A program made the position numbers and the translations under genes. The notes under the pieces were generated by a model, which was not told where the DNA came from, did no database searches, and worked only from the letters and a program-made list of their open reading frames with translations. Positions 33,850 to 42,761 of a stretch of 42,837 bases of DNA are shown here, in pieces (the first letter of the stretch is position 1; each line of letters starts with the position of its first letter). This DNA is from Flavobacterium sp. LC2016-13 (GTDB taxonomy: Bacteria > Bacteroidota > Bacteroidia > Flavobacteriales > Flavobacteriaceae), in contig NZ_WMDQ01000023.1 of NCBI RefSeq assembly GCF_009707955.1, positions 1 to 42,837 of the forward strand, given 5' to 3'.

Positions 33850-35463
33850 TTATTGAATGTCAATATTTACGGGTAAGCTCCCGAAACAATTACTATTTTC
33901 AAGAAGTTGAATTCCTGCAATTTTTTGAAATTCATTAAAATCCTGATATACCTGAATTAACCCAGAAGCCTTTTTGAGATTTGAAATTAAAGGTAAAACG
34001 TAAGGATTTCCGAAGACATAAAGGATACATTTCTTCGTTTTTAATAAATTTGAAAGTAATATAAAAACGTCATCCTGAACTTCAAAATTATTTAAAGGTT
34101 TTGCTTTTGGAACAAACAATGAAATAATTATGGTTTCGAAGTTTTCCAGTTCTTTTTCAATTGATTTAATATTGGAAACTTCTAAGTTTTCAAAAGCAAA
34201 TTCTGGAGTATTTAATTTTGAATTTAATGTTTTGAAAAAAGTATTCTCGACATTTTTATATAAACTAAGTTTAGCTAATTGATTGTTTTTTTGAGCATCA
34301 AAAGCTAATTCTGAGTTCGAATTGTCAATGATTTTTGTAATTGAATTTTGAGCAATTTCAAGATTTAATGCTGATGCTTTTTCGAAGTTTAATTCGCCGG
34401 AAGTAAATTCATCTCCAGACAAAATTCCAACTTTTTGTTTTGCTTTTCGAATTCGGTTGAAGCTCTCTTCGATGCGGTCCGGTGAAGCATTTTTAAGAAT
34501 CGCTTCAATTCCTTCCGGAACATTTTCGGCGAAACATAAAATATCGTTTCCGGCATTAAAAGCTTCCCATTCAAGTTCGCCTTTTGTTTCATACAATTTA
34601 GAAACACTGTGCATATTTAAGGCATCAGAAATTACTAAACCATTATAACCTAGTTTTTCTCGTAAAAGCGTTTCGATAATAGATTTTGATAAAGTTGCCG
34701 ATGTATTTTTTCCGTCATTTAAACTCGGAACAGCCAAATGCCCAATCATAATTGAGTCGACATTATTTTCAATTCCTTTAATAAACGGATATAATTCGTT
34801 TTCTAATAATTCTTCCAGAGTTTCGTTTAAAACCGGAAGTCCTAAATGGGAATCAACATTGGTGTTTCCGTGTCCGGGAAAGTGTTTCAGACAGCCTAAA
34901 ATACCAACTTCAGACATTCCATTTAAATATTCGACCGCAAAATCAGCGACTTTTTCTTTGTTTTCACCAAAAGAGCGATATCCAATAACCGGATTATTTG
35001 GGTTATTGTTGATGTCTGCCAAAGGCGATAAATTATAATGAATTCCGGCTGCTTTTAAATCTAATCCAATTTGTTTTCCAACTTGATAAACCAAATCAGA
35101 TTTGTTTTCAGGTAAAGCGCCAAGTGTAATAGCATAAGGATATTGAGGTGTTTTTTCGATGCGCATTGCTAAACCCCATTCTGCATCAATACTGATTAAA
35201 AGTGGAGTAGAAGCGGCTTTTTGATAGCGAACAATTAAGTCTTTTATTTTTTGATAACTATCATCATTAAAAACAACTTTTTTCTTGCTTTCATAATTCG
35301 TTGCGGCACTGGCACGGCTGTGAAAAAAAGTCAATCCGCCAATGTTATGTTCTTTAATCAAACGTTCGGTTTCCTGAATGTTCTCTTCGGTATCGTTTAT
35401 AAAAACAGCAGGAAAAAAAAATTGTCCCACTTTTTGTTTTAATGCTTCAGCTGTCATTTTCAT
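33850..35463 (-). CDS. GH3 family beta-N-acetylglucosaminidase (NagZ-like)
   Basis: I use the ATG at 35463, just after the upstream stop at 35466; the longer frame to 35487 overlaps the GNAT gene. The product is 537 residues. The GH3 domain (about 1-340) carries KHFPGHGNTNVDSH, with the D/H catalytic dyad typical of NagZ-type enzymes, and the nucleophile aspartate in VISDALNM. A C-terminal alpha/beta extension (about 370-537) is absent from the ~340-residue E. coli NagZ but common in Bacteroidota. It likely removes GlcNAc from anhydromuropeptides in the cytoplasm; no signal peptide is seen. Neighbours are AmpG-like, AnmK and GHL10. Confidence 0.9.
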   Translation of the reverse strand: MKMTAEALKQKVGQFFFPAVFINDTEENIQETERLIKEHNIGGLTFFHSRASAATNYESKKKVVFNDDSYQKIKDLIVRYQKAASTPLLISIDAEWGLAMRIEKTPQYPYAITLGALPENKSDLVYQVGKQIGLDLKAAGIHYNLSPLADINNNPNNPVIGYRSFGENKEKVADFAVEYLNGMSEVGILGCLKHFPGHGNTNVDSHLGLPVLNETLEELLENELYPFIKGIENNVDSIMIGHLAVPSLNDGKNTSATLSKSIIETLLREKLGYNGLVISDALNMHSVSKLYETKGELEWEAFNAGNDILCFAENVPEGIEAILKNASPDRIEESFNRIRKAKQKVGILSGDEFTSGELNFEKASALNLEIAQNSITKIIDNSNSELAFDAQKNNQLAKLSLYKNVENTFFKTLNSKLNTPEFAFENLEVSNIKSIEKELENFETIIISLFVPKAKPLNNFEVQDDVFILLSNLLKTKKCILYVFGNPYVLPLISNLKKASGLIQVYQDFNEFQKIAGIQLLENSNCFGSLPVNIDIQ

Positions 35464-35465
35464 TA

Positions 35466-35915
35466 TTATAAAGTCTTTTTCATGCAAACACTGTTTTCAA
35501 CGTTTTCATAAGGCGGATAATTGGGAATTATTTCATATCCCGATTTTTGGTATAAGGCAATGGCTTCGGGTTGTTTTTTTCCGGTTTCTAAAACCGTGTA
35601 AGGATAATTACTTTCGGCTGCCCAAAGTTCCAGAGCTGCTAAAATCTGAGAAGCAATTCCTTTTTTTCGATAATCCGGATGCACATACATACGTTTGATT
35701 TCTACTGCATCTTTTTCCTTTTCCCGAAAAGCGCCACAACCAACAGCAATATCATTGTCATAAAAAACAATCACATGTTTTATTTTATCAATTTTATTAA
35801 ACTGATTATAAAAAGTGTGTTCTTCTCCGTCTCTGATTTTTAAATCCTGATCTAATAAAGCGACCAGATTTATAAAATCGATATCATCAGAGTTGGTTCG
35901 TTTTAAAATGTTCAT
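35466..35915 (-). CDS. GNAT family N-acetyltransferase
   Basis: This 149-residue protein has the GNAT core: acetyl-CoA-binding loop R-K-K-G-I-A in VHPDYRKKGIASQILAALELWA (about residues 80-100), preceded by the IKRMYV strand and followed by YTVLETGKKQPEAIALYQKSGYE. The substrate is unknown; amino or amino-sugar groups are possible given the cell-wall recycling neighbours. It directly precedes the GH3 gene. Confidence 0.88.
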   Translation of the reverse strand: MNILKRTNSDDIDFINLVALLDQDLKIRDGEEHTFYNQFNKIDKIKHVIVFYDNDIAVGCGAFREKEKDAVEIKRMYVHPDYRKKGIASQILAALELWAAESNYPYTVLETGKKQPEAIALYQKSGYEIIPNYPPYENVENSVCMKKTL

Positions 35916-35941
35916 GATACAAATTGCAATGAAATTTATTC

Positions 35942-36283
35942 CTATTTCAGTTTGCTTTTCTTTAGTTTAGCAAGCTGTGCTTTAGTGTGTAATGCTTTTT
36001 CTAATCGATTTTTAAATCGAAAGAGTTTAGGCAATCCTTCAATTCGGTCTTCGATAGTGATTTCTTCAAAAACAATAATTGCTTTTTCTAAAACCCTGAT
36101 CTCGTTATCGATATCGTTTTGGTTTTTGTAGATCGTCGCTAAACGATCATAAGGATGGTTTCCTTTAAAGCTTTCCTTGACATTTTCCTCATACAACTCA
36201 ATTGCTTTTTCAAATTCTCCTGTTTTCTCGAACTCAGACCCTTTCAGGTTGCGTTCGGCCTGCAAATTCTCATTGATTTCCAT
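35942..36283 (-). CDS. Small TPR-like protein
   Basis: This 113-residue cytoplasmic protein has helix-turn-helix repeats of TPR type: ERNLKGSEFEKTGEFEKAIELYEENVK, then NHPYDRLATIYKNQNDIDNEIRVLEKAIIVFEE. It ends in a basic tail (KLKKSKLK). It is probably a scaffold. It lies between the AmpG-like and GNAT genes with short spacing, as part of the same operon. Confidence 0.75.
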   Translation of the reverse strand: MEINENLQAERNLKGSEFEKTGEFEKAIELYEENVKESFKGNHPYDRLATIYKNQNDIDNEIRVLEKAIIVFEEITIEDRIEGLPKLFRFKNRLEKALHTKAQLAKLKKSKLK

Positions 36284-36305
36284 ATGTAAGATGTTTGATT
36301 TGGGG

Positions 36306-37850
36306 TTAAACTTCTACTTCTGATTTTTTCCCAAAATCTTTCGGGAAAATTAAAAAACGTGATAAAATAATTCCTGGAATCGTGGCAAGAAATACCCAAA
36401 TAAAGAAATTTCCATAGCCTAAATATTCCTGAATATAACCGCTAACCATTCCGGGCAACATCATTCCCATAGCCATAAATCCGGTTGCAAGAGCGTAATG
36501 TGCGGTTTTAGATTCTCCTTCAGCCACATAAATCAAATACATCATGAAAGCTGCAAATCCAAAACCGTAACCAAATTGTTCGATTATTACAACAGCATAA
36601 ATATAATAAATAGAAGCCGGATGAAAATGCGCTAACAAGATAAAACCAATTATTGGTAAGTGCATGGTTAAAATCATTGGAAGCATCCACTTTGTCAGAC
36701 CTTGTTTTGAAATTGCAATCCCGCCCAGAATTCCGCCTAAGGTTAAAGCTATTAATCCAAAAGTTCCGTAAATCAAACCAATATCTTCGGTTTCAAGTCC
36801 CATGCCGCCTTTTTTGATTGTTTTTTGATTTCCTTTATTAACAATCAATACATCTACAAAGTCAATTCTGGCCTTATTTGCATTTTTATATTCTTCTTTA
36901 TCTTTATTTTCTACTTCTTTCAAAGGTTTCTTCTGATCTCTCATTTCCACTAAAATAGGAAGATTAGAATAAAGTGATTGTAACTCTGAATCAGATAATT
37001 TTTCTCCGTTTTTAACTTTTAAATTATATAATTCTAACGCTTTTATCTGACCTTCGTCTGATCCGTTTTCTACTAATTCGTATTTAATTGGATCTACTAA
37101 AAAAGGCGTCAGCATCTTAATTAATTGCGATTCTCCTAATCTGAATAATAAGATAAAACAAAGCACTATTATAATTTGTTTTTTCCTGAAGAAACTTGCA
37201 AAAATGCTTGCAAAACTTTGTTTATTAGTATCTACAGGTTTTTCACTTGCGTTTATTTCGGTTTTTGGTGTTGAGAAAAAATTGTATACCGTTATAAAAG
37301 TCATTAACAAGCCAACAGCAATCATAGTATAAGACCAGGCTTTGGTATTGTCACCATATTTATGTTCCAGATATCCGGCTAATAAAACAATTAATCCGTT
37401 TCCGGCCAGCATCGCAAGTCTATAAAAGGTACTTCTGATTCCGATAAAAAAAGATTGTTTATCTTCCGGTAAAACCAATAAATAAAAACCATCGCTGGCA
37501 ATATCATTAGAAGCAGAGGCAAAGGCCGCAACCCAAAAAATGGCTAAAGTCATCATGAAGAAACCATTTGTGGGAATTGTAAAACCGACTAACAAAAACG
37601 CAATAGAAATAAGCAATTGCATTGACAAAAACCATTTTCTTTTGGTTCCGAATAACTCAATAAATGGACTCCATAATGGTTTGATTACCCAAGGTAAATA
37701 TAATAAACTGGTGTAGAGACCAATATCTTTGTTAGAGATCCCAAGCTTCTTGTACATGATAACCGAAACGGAAATAATGACGGCGTATGGTAAGCCAGAG
37801 GCAAAATTTAGTAACGGAATCCAAAACCACGGTTTATTATCTGTTTTCAT
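36306..37850 (-). CDS. AmpG-like MFS muropeptide permease with central insertion
   Basis: This 514-residue inner-membrane protein has about 12 helices and an AmpG-type start (PWFWIPLLNFASGLPYAVIISVSVIMYKKLGIS, and LYLPWVIKPLWSPFIE), matching peptidoglycan-fragment importers. A charged insertion (about residues 250-350, including KVKNGEKLSDSELQSLYSNLP and ENKDKEEYKNANKARID) interrupts the two halves. It is far larger than the usual central loop and may sit at the membrane face. AmpG imports GlcNAc-anhydroMurNAc-peptides. The gene overlaps GHL10 by 14 bp. Confidence 0.86.
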   Translation of the reverse strand: MKTDNKPWFWIPLLNFASGLPYAVIISVSVIMYKKLGISNKDIGLYTSLLYLPWVIKPLWSPFIELFGTKRKWFLSMQLLISIAFLLVGFTIPTNGFFMMTLAIFWVAAFASASNDIASDGFYLLVLPEDKQSFFIGIRSTFYRLAMLAGNGLIVLLAGYLEHKYGDNTKAWSYTMIAVGLLMTFITVYNFFSTPKTEINASEKPVDTNKQSFASIFASFFRKKQIIIVLCFILLFRLGESQLIKMLTPFLVDPIKYELVENGSDEGQIKALELYNLKVKNGEKLSDSELQSLYSNLPILVEMRDQKKPLKEVENKDKEEYKNANKARIDFVDVLIVNKGNQKTIKKGGMGLETEDIGLIYGTFGLIALTLGGILGGIAISKQGLTKWMLPMILTMHLPIIGFILLAHFHPASIYYIYAVVIIEQFGYGFGFAAFMMYLIYVAEGESKTAHYALATGFMAMGMMLPGMVSGYIQEYLGYGNFFIWVFLATIPGIILSRFLIFPKDFGKKSEVEV

Positions 37851-39408
37851 TAGGCTGCGCAGGTGAATATATTTTAAACGTCTTTTTTAAGTCGATCGTA
37901 GTTGGGGTACTTTCGTTCGCAAAATAATCAATAAATGTTACAGCACAAGCTTTATACTGATTCATTTTTTCAGCAGGAATCGAAAACGTAATGAGATCGT
38001 TGATTTCATGCACATTTATTTTTTCGATTATTTGAGTTGCATCATTGGTATTGACTCTTGAAATATGATCTGCACCATAAATTACCATATAACGCACTCT
38101 CGTATTTAGCGGAGATTTGATGGTAAATTTATAAAATGAACTGTCTTTTGCAAATTCGTTTACGGTTGGAATATCAATAACAATTCGTTTTAAATTAGGA
38201 ACTGCCGGCGGAAGTGCAGGATATTTATATTGATTTTCTTCTAAAAGACGCACTATATCGAAGTTTTTATCTATGAACCATTTTGAACTGAAATAAGCAC
38301 TTCCGCCCACTTTTTTGAAACTTCTGGCATAATCAATCTGCGTTGGAATTTCGCTCACATAATTCCAGCTTTTGTCACCATCGCCTCTAATTTTATAAGA
38401 AGCATGACCAATATAAAGTGCTGTGTTATTAGAATTTTCAGACCACCATTTTACTAATTTAGAATAAGAAGCTCTCGGATTATTCATGCTCCAATACAAT
38501 TGAGGCATAATATAATCGATCCATTTTTGATCCATCCATAAAACCGGATCAGCAAATAAATCATCATAATTAGCAGTAGATTGTGTCTCAGAACCTTTTG
38601 GATCTACGGATTTGTTACGCCAAACGCCAAACGGACTAATTCCGAATTGAACCCATGGTTTGCTTGCTTTTATTGTGGTAGAAATCGTGTGCACAAAATT
38701 GCTCACATTCGCACGTCGCCAATCGCCAAGTGTTAAACCTGAACCGTATTTTTTGAAAGAAGCAGTATCATTAAACACTTTTCCGGGAACGGCATAAGGA
38801 TAAAAATAATCGTCAAAATGAATCGCGTCGATATCGTATTTATCAACAACTTCTTTTACGACTTTCGTTAAATGCGTCTGAACTTCCGGCAAAGCAGGAT
38901 CATAATATAATTTTCCGCCGTATTCGATCATCCATTCCGGATGTTTAAAAACGTCGTGAGTTGGGCTTAAAAGATTTTTGTTTAAATCGAAAGTGGCACG
39001 ATACGGATTCATCCAGGCATGAAATTCAAAACCTCTTGAATGTGCCTGCTCAATCATCCACGCCAAAGCATCATAATACGGAGCTGGCGCCTGACCTTCT
39101 TTACCGGTTAAAAAACGCGACCACGGAGCCAGTTCTGAAGGATAAAAAGCATCACCAACACTTCTAATCTGAACAATTACAGCATTATAATTTAGTTTTT
39201 TATACGTATCTAAAATCTCAATAAAATCAGCTTTTTCTTTTTCGACACCGTCGATGGCTGTTTTAGGCCAATCTATGTTTACTACAGTTGCTATCCAGAC
39301 ACCTCTAAATTCAGTTTTTGGATGTGATGTTCTTTCTTGCGAACTGGCATTCCAACCAATGAATAATAAAAATAGGAGAGAGTATATTAAGTGCTGATTT
39401 TTATGCAT
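37837..39408 (-). CDS. Secreted glycoside hydrolase-like protein (GHL10/DUF187)
   Basis: This 523-residue protein has a signal peptide (LIYSLLFLLFIGWNASSQ). The GHL10 TIM-barrel domain (about 30-350) contains FRGVWIATVVNIDWP, KLNYNAVIVQIRSVGDAFYPS, GFEFHAWMNPYRAT, YDIDAIHFDDYFYPY and WVQFGISPFGVWRN. Acidic residues in the HFDDYFYP motif are candidate catalytic groups. A fibronectin-like C-terminal domain follows (about 380-520). GHL10 enzymes act on polysaccharides, and in this cell-wall cluster peptidoglycan is a reasonable substrate (inference). The gene overlaps the AmpG-like gene by 14 bp, so the two are translationally coupled. Confidence 0.88.
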   Translation of the reverse strand: MHKNQHLIYSLLFLLFIGWNASSQERTSHPKTEFRGVWIATVVNIDWPKTAIDGVEKEKADFIEILDTYKKLNYNAVIVQIRSVGDAFYPSELAPWSRFLTGKEGQAPAPYYDALAWMIEQAHSRGFEFHAWMNPYRATFDLNKNLLSPTHDVFKHPEWMIEYGGKLYYDPALPEVQTHLTKVVKEVVDKYDIDAIHFDDYFYPYAVPGKVFNDTASFKKYGSGLTLGDWRRANVSNFVHTISTTIKASKPWVQFGISPFGVWRNKSVDPKGSETQSTANYDDLFADPVLWMDQKWIDYIMPQLYWSMNNPRASYSKLVKWWSENSNNTALYIGHASYKIRGDGDKSWNYVSEIPTQIDYARSFKKVGGSAYFSSKWFIDKNFDIVRLLEENQYKYPALPPAVPNLKRIVIDIPTVNEFAKDSSFYKFTIKSPLNTRVRYMVIYGADHISRVNTNDATQIIEKINVHEINDLITFSIPAEKMNQYKACAVTFIDYFANESTPTTIDLKKTFKIYSPAQPNENR

Positions 39409-39431
39409 TTCAATCTTTTTTAAACAGAAAT

Positions 39432-39439
39432 CAAAAATA
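39432..39439 (-). promoter_or_regulatory. Possible -7 element upstream of the GHL10 gene
   Basis: On the minus strand TATTTTTG matches TAnnTTTG, 24 bp before the GHL10 start. No TTG lies at a suitable distance upstream. Confidence 0.35.
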
Positions 39440-39564
39440 GTTTTTTTAGCCGATTATAATAAATAATTCAGAAATTATAATTCGAACGTTATTTATTTGA
39501 TTTTCATGTGTTTGGTTTTGAATAAATTTACGAAAAATAAAATTATATATATATTGTGTGTATT

Positions 39565-39869
39565 TTGCCACGAATTGCACGAATTTTCGCGAATTATTTT
39601 TGCCACAAAGACGCTAAAACACAAAGTTTTATTTAATAAAAAAATCTGCTTAATCTGTTCAATCTGCGAGAGAAAATTTTAAGCAGATTAAAATGATTCT
39701 TTCAGATTATTTAATATCAATTTCACGCAGATTTAAAAAGATTTGAGCAGATGGGCACAGATTATTTTTATAAAAATCTAAAATTTAATCTGCTTAAATC
39801 TGCAGAATCTGCGTGAAACAAAATCATTTTAATCTAAATAATCTATAGCAAAAAACTAATTCGTGGCAA
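39565..39869. repeat. 305-bp nested inverted-repeat element of CACGAATT/AATCTGC words
   Basis: Three nested perfect inverted pairs define one long imperfect hairpin. The ends pair as TTGCCACGAATT (39565-39576) with 39858-39869. AGATTAAAATGATT (39685-39698) pairs with 39822-39835. TTTCACGCAGATT (39721-39733) pairs with 39806-39818, and an inner arm near 39738-39800 continues the stem (12 of 13). The outer part also holds short iterations (CACGAATT-, AATCTG-) with a period of about 9-10. It fills most of the gap between anmK and the GHL10 gene and has no coding frame. This is a composite flavobacterial intergenic repeat, not a recognised IS. Confidence 0.75.
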
Positions 39870-39873
39870 TCCT

Positions 39874-41082
39874 TTAATTTGGGAAAGAAATTTTTCCCAT
39901 TGTTACCGACGGAATTCCTTTTTTTGTTCCAAAATTGTAATCTCCTCCGGCAACCGTTTCATTGGCTAAAATGGCAAATAATACAGCTTCTTTGGCATCA
40001 CTTAAAATACCCAAATCATCGCTTTTTTGAAATTCGCAAGGCAATAATTCTTTCAATCCTTTAACCAATAATGGATTGTTGATACCGCCGCCCGACATAT
40101 AAATTTTGACATCTTCGAGTCGATTTGTACTGTTTTGAACTACAAACTGAATCGCTTCCGCAATCGTTTCTGCACTAAGCTGTGTTAAAGTGGCTAGCAA
40201 ATCTGGTGCCGAAATATTTTTTAAGTTCGTTTTTAAAAGTGCATTTTGAACAAACTCAAAATTAAACAATTCCTGACCAATGGTTTTAGGGAAGCTTTTC
40301 TTGAAAAATGAATCGTTTTTTAATTCCGTTAAAAGTGCTTGATTGACAGTTCCTTTTTGGGCAATTTCGGCATCTTTATCGTAACTTTTTTCAGGGAAAT
40401 AATGTTTCGTATAAATGTCGATTAAGGTATTTGCGGTTCCAGTATCGGTTACAAAAACGTCGCTGGCGTTTAAAGAAGCAGGCAAATAAGTAAAATTTGC
40501 AATACCGCCCATGTTGAGCATAATTCGGTTTTCGCCTTTTTTGCTGAACAATAAGTAATCGCCATAAACAGCCAAAGGTGCACCTTCGCCACCCGCGGCA
40601 ACGTGTTTTTGCCTGAAATCTGATAACGTAATAATTCCTGTTTTTACCGCAATATGATCGCCATCTCCAATTTGTAATGTTGCATTTGGAAATTTTTCCT
40701 GCTGATGCAAAAACTTCGGAGCGTGCAGAACCGTTTGTCCGTGCGAAGCGATCAAATCAACTTCATGCGCAGGAATATTCCATTTTTGAAGACAATCGTT
40801 AACCATATTCGCATGCAAAATTCCGATCCATTCGTTTAGTAAAGCAAAATGCTGAAAATCGACCGTTTTCTTAGCAAACACTTTACGAATTTCGGTTTTA
40901 ATATCTTCGGTATAATTAATGGTTTCGAATTCCAGAATTTTTACAGCTGTATTTTCGCCCGCGCCAGAAATTTCACAATACGCAATATCAAGTCCGTCGA
41001 GTGAAGTTCCGGACATTAAACCGATTATTTTTCGGGTTTCTTTTTGAGCGAGATTGTACAGCGTACTTATATTTTTATTCAT
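39874..41082 (-). CDS. anmK: Anhydro-N-acetylmuramic acid kinase AnmK
   Basis: This 402-residue cytoplasmic kinase of the ASKHA fold has the AnmK signature RKIIGLMSGTSLDGLDIAY (ATP-binding loop, about residues 17-35), ASHGQTVLHAP, LQIGDGDHIAVKTGI, NMGGIANFTYL, TDTGTANTLID and MSGGGINNPLL. It cleaves the 1,6-anhydro ring of anhydroMurNAc with phosphorylation to MurNAc-6-phosphate during peptidoglycan recycling. The other steps appear downstream on the same strand (GH3, AmpG-like). A repeat-filled 465-bp gap separates it from GHL10, so the two may not share a transcript. Confidence 0.96.
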   Translation of the reverse strand: MNKNISTLYNLAQKETRKIIGLMSGTSLDGLDIAYCEISGAGENTAVKILEFETINYTEDIKTEIRKVFAKKTVDFQHFALLNEWIGILHANMVNDCLQKWNIPAHEVDLIASHGQTVLHAPKFLHQQEKFPNATLQIGDGDHIAVKTGIITLSDFRQKHVAAGGEGAPLAVYGDYLLFSKKGENRIMLNMGGIANFTYLPASLNASDVFVTDTGTANTLIDIYTKHYFPEKSYDKDAEIAQKGTVNQALLTELKNDSFFKKSFPKTIGQELFNFEFVQNALLKTNLKNISAPDLLATLTQLSAETIAEAIQFVVQNSTNRLEDVKIYMSGGGINNPLLVKGLKELLPCEFQKSDDLGILSDAKEAVLFAILANETVAGGDYNFGTKKGIPSVTMGKISFPN

Positions 41083-41384
41083 TCAGATTATTTTAAAAAA
41101 AGCCATTTTATTTGGTAACGCTAAAATCAGATTTATTCAGCTATAAATATACTAAAAAAGGAATTTTTTATTGGAGAAATTCATTATTTCGAAAAAAAAA
41201 AGCTCAAATCAGAAAAGTAATAAAATGGGTAAAAAGTTTTACAATTAATAAGTTGAAAACCTTAATGTCGAATAAATTTTATGAGCTTGTTTTTTAGTTA
41301 AGTTTGCCTCGAAATTCTTCAAAATCGCTTGGTGAGTTTTAATCTATATCAATCAAAAAATCAAAATTTTAATTAAGAAATTCT
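41083..41384. other. Divergent intergenic region upstream of anmK and the esterase gene
   Basis: It is AT-rich with no coding frame, clear promoter pair, repeat or RNA fold that I can support. It should carry the anmK and esterase promoters. Confidence 0.4.
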
Positions 41385-42599
41385 ATGAAAACATTTTTTT
41401 ATTCTGTTGCTTTATTGTTGCTGTCTTTTTGCATCAAAGCACAGGAAAACAGCCCTTTTACAACTGGATTTGAAGAAATAATCTCATCAAAAATATTAGG
41501 TCAGGAACGCAAAGTCTGGATTCATATTCCTGAAATCAATGGAGGAAATAAAATCAAGAACAGAGGAAATTATCCTGTACTTTATTTATTAGACGGAAGC
41601 GAAAATTTTAATACCGTTGTAAGTATTACAGAACACATGGCTGAATCAAATCTTTGTCCGCCGATGATTGTGGTTGGAATTTTGCACCAAAACAGATTAG
41701 TCGATTTAACGGTTGGTACCGATAAAGAATTGCCTAAAATTGTTGGCGGCGGCGAAAAATTTATGGCGTATATCGAGAAAGAACTGATTCCTTATATTGA
41801 TAAAAATTACCCAACAACGTCGTATAAAACTTTTGTCGGACATTCGCTTGGAGGCTTGACCGTTGTGAATACTTTTTTACACAATCCGAATTTATTTAAC
41901 TCGTATGTTTCTTTGGATGCTTCACTTTGGTGGGACAATCAGAAACCTGTAAAAGAAGCCAAAACGATTTTACCAACTCAAAACTATAAAGGAAAAACCT
42001 TGTTTATGGCCATGGCGAACCGTCTTGAAAAAGGCGTAGATACATTAAGTGTTCAAAAAGATACAAGTGGTCATACGTCGCTTATTCGCAGTAATTTAGA
42101 ATTTATTAAAGAACTTTCAAAAAACAAAAAGAACCAATTGCGTTTTAAATACAAATTTTATGAAGACGACAATCATCCTTCGGTTCGCTTAATTGGTGAA
42201 TATGACGCGCTTCGATTTATTTTTGGGTTTTACAAGCTTACTATTTATGACAGCCAATTAGATAATCCTGATTTTAAATTGGATGAATTATTGGCAGATC
42301 ACTACAAAAAAGTTTCTGAAAATATGGGCTATACCGTGAAGCCGGGAGAAAGCCAAATTAACAATCTTGGTTACCAAATGTTGGGAGCAAAACAATATAC
42401 TAAAGCCGAAACTTTATTTAAACTCAACATTGCCAACAATCCGGAAAGTGCCAATTGCTACGATTCTCTGGGCGATTTATATCTTGCAAAAGAAGATAAA
42501 ACAAAAGCTATTGAAGTTTTCAAAAAAGCTTTAACACTGCAGGCAATTCCGGAAACGAAAGAGAAGTTGGAAAAATTATTAGCAGAGAAAAAGAAATAA
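41385..42599 (+). CDS. Secreted alpha/beta-hydrolase esterase with C-terminal TPRs
   Basis: This 404-residue protein has a signal peptide (MKTFFYSVALLLLSFCIKAQ). The alpha/beta-hydrolase fold resembles the putative-esterase (Fes/IroE, feruloyl-esterase-like) family: YPVLYLLDGSENF, then the nucleophile elbow G152-H-S154-L-G-G, and a histidine near the end (DNHPSVRL). After about residue 300, TPR-like repeats follow (NLGYQMLGAKQYTKAETLFKLN and SANCYDSLGDLYLAKEDKTKAIEVFKKAL). The substrate is unknown; siderophore or polysaccharide esters are both possible. It is the only plus-strand gene in this part of the window with a clear terminator. Confidence 0.85.
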   Translation: MKTFFYSVALLLLSFCIKAQENSPFTTGFEEIISSKILGQERKVWIHIPEINGGNKIKNRGNYPVLYLLDGSENFNTVVSITEHMAESNLCPPMIVVGILHQNRLVDLTVGTDKELPKIVGGGEKFMAYIEKELIPYIDKNYPTTSYKTFVGHSLGGLTVVNTFLHNPNLFNSYVSLDASLWWDNQKPVKEAKTILPTQNYKGKTLFMAMANRLEKGVDTLSVQKDTSGHTSLIRSNLEFIKELSKNKKNQLRFKYKFYEDDNHPSVRLIGEYDALRFIFGFYKLTIYDSQLDNPDFKLDELLADHYKKVSENMGYTVKPGESQINNLGYQMLGAKQYTKAETLFKLNIANNPESANCYDSLGDLYLAKEDKTKAIEVFKKALTLQAIPETKEKLEKLLAEKKK

Positions 42600-42620
42600 A
42601 ATTATTTTATTATAAAATGT

Positions 42621-42648
42621 AAAAGCTCAACTGTTTAGTTGGGCTTTT
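42621..42648 (+). terminator. Intrinsic terminator after the esterase-TPR gene
   Basis: AAAAGCTCAACT pairs with AGTTGGGCTTTT (one G-U) with a 4-nt loop, followed by further T residues. Confidence 0.9.
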
Positions 42649-42761
42649 TTTTATGTCTTATTCTATTGTTTACATGACGTATTGTGGTTAATAAAGAAGA
42701 TGTTTTAGGGTTGCTTTACTTCAAAAGTTTATCAGCCAAAATAATAAAATAAAAAAACATC

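Noticed and set aside
34389..34648. Frames on both strands inside the GH3 gene
   Set aside because: They are shadows of the GH3 coding frame.
39497..39682. Plus-strand frame of 61 residues between GHL10 and anmK
   Set aside because: It lies across the word-repeat element and encodes low-complexity sequence.
39565..39869. Insertion sequence or MITE
   Set aside because: The terminal inverted repeats fit, but I see no flanking target duplication or transposase remnant, so it is listed as a repeat element only.
41112..41297. Plus-strand frame of 61 residues upstream of the esterase
   Set aside because: It is Lys/Phe-rich with no signal, family or terminator, as expected for AT-rich intergenic DNA.
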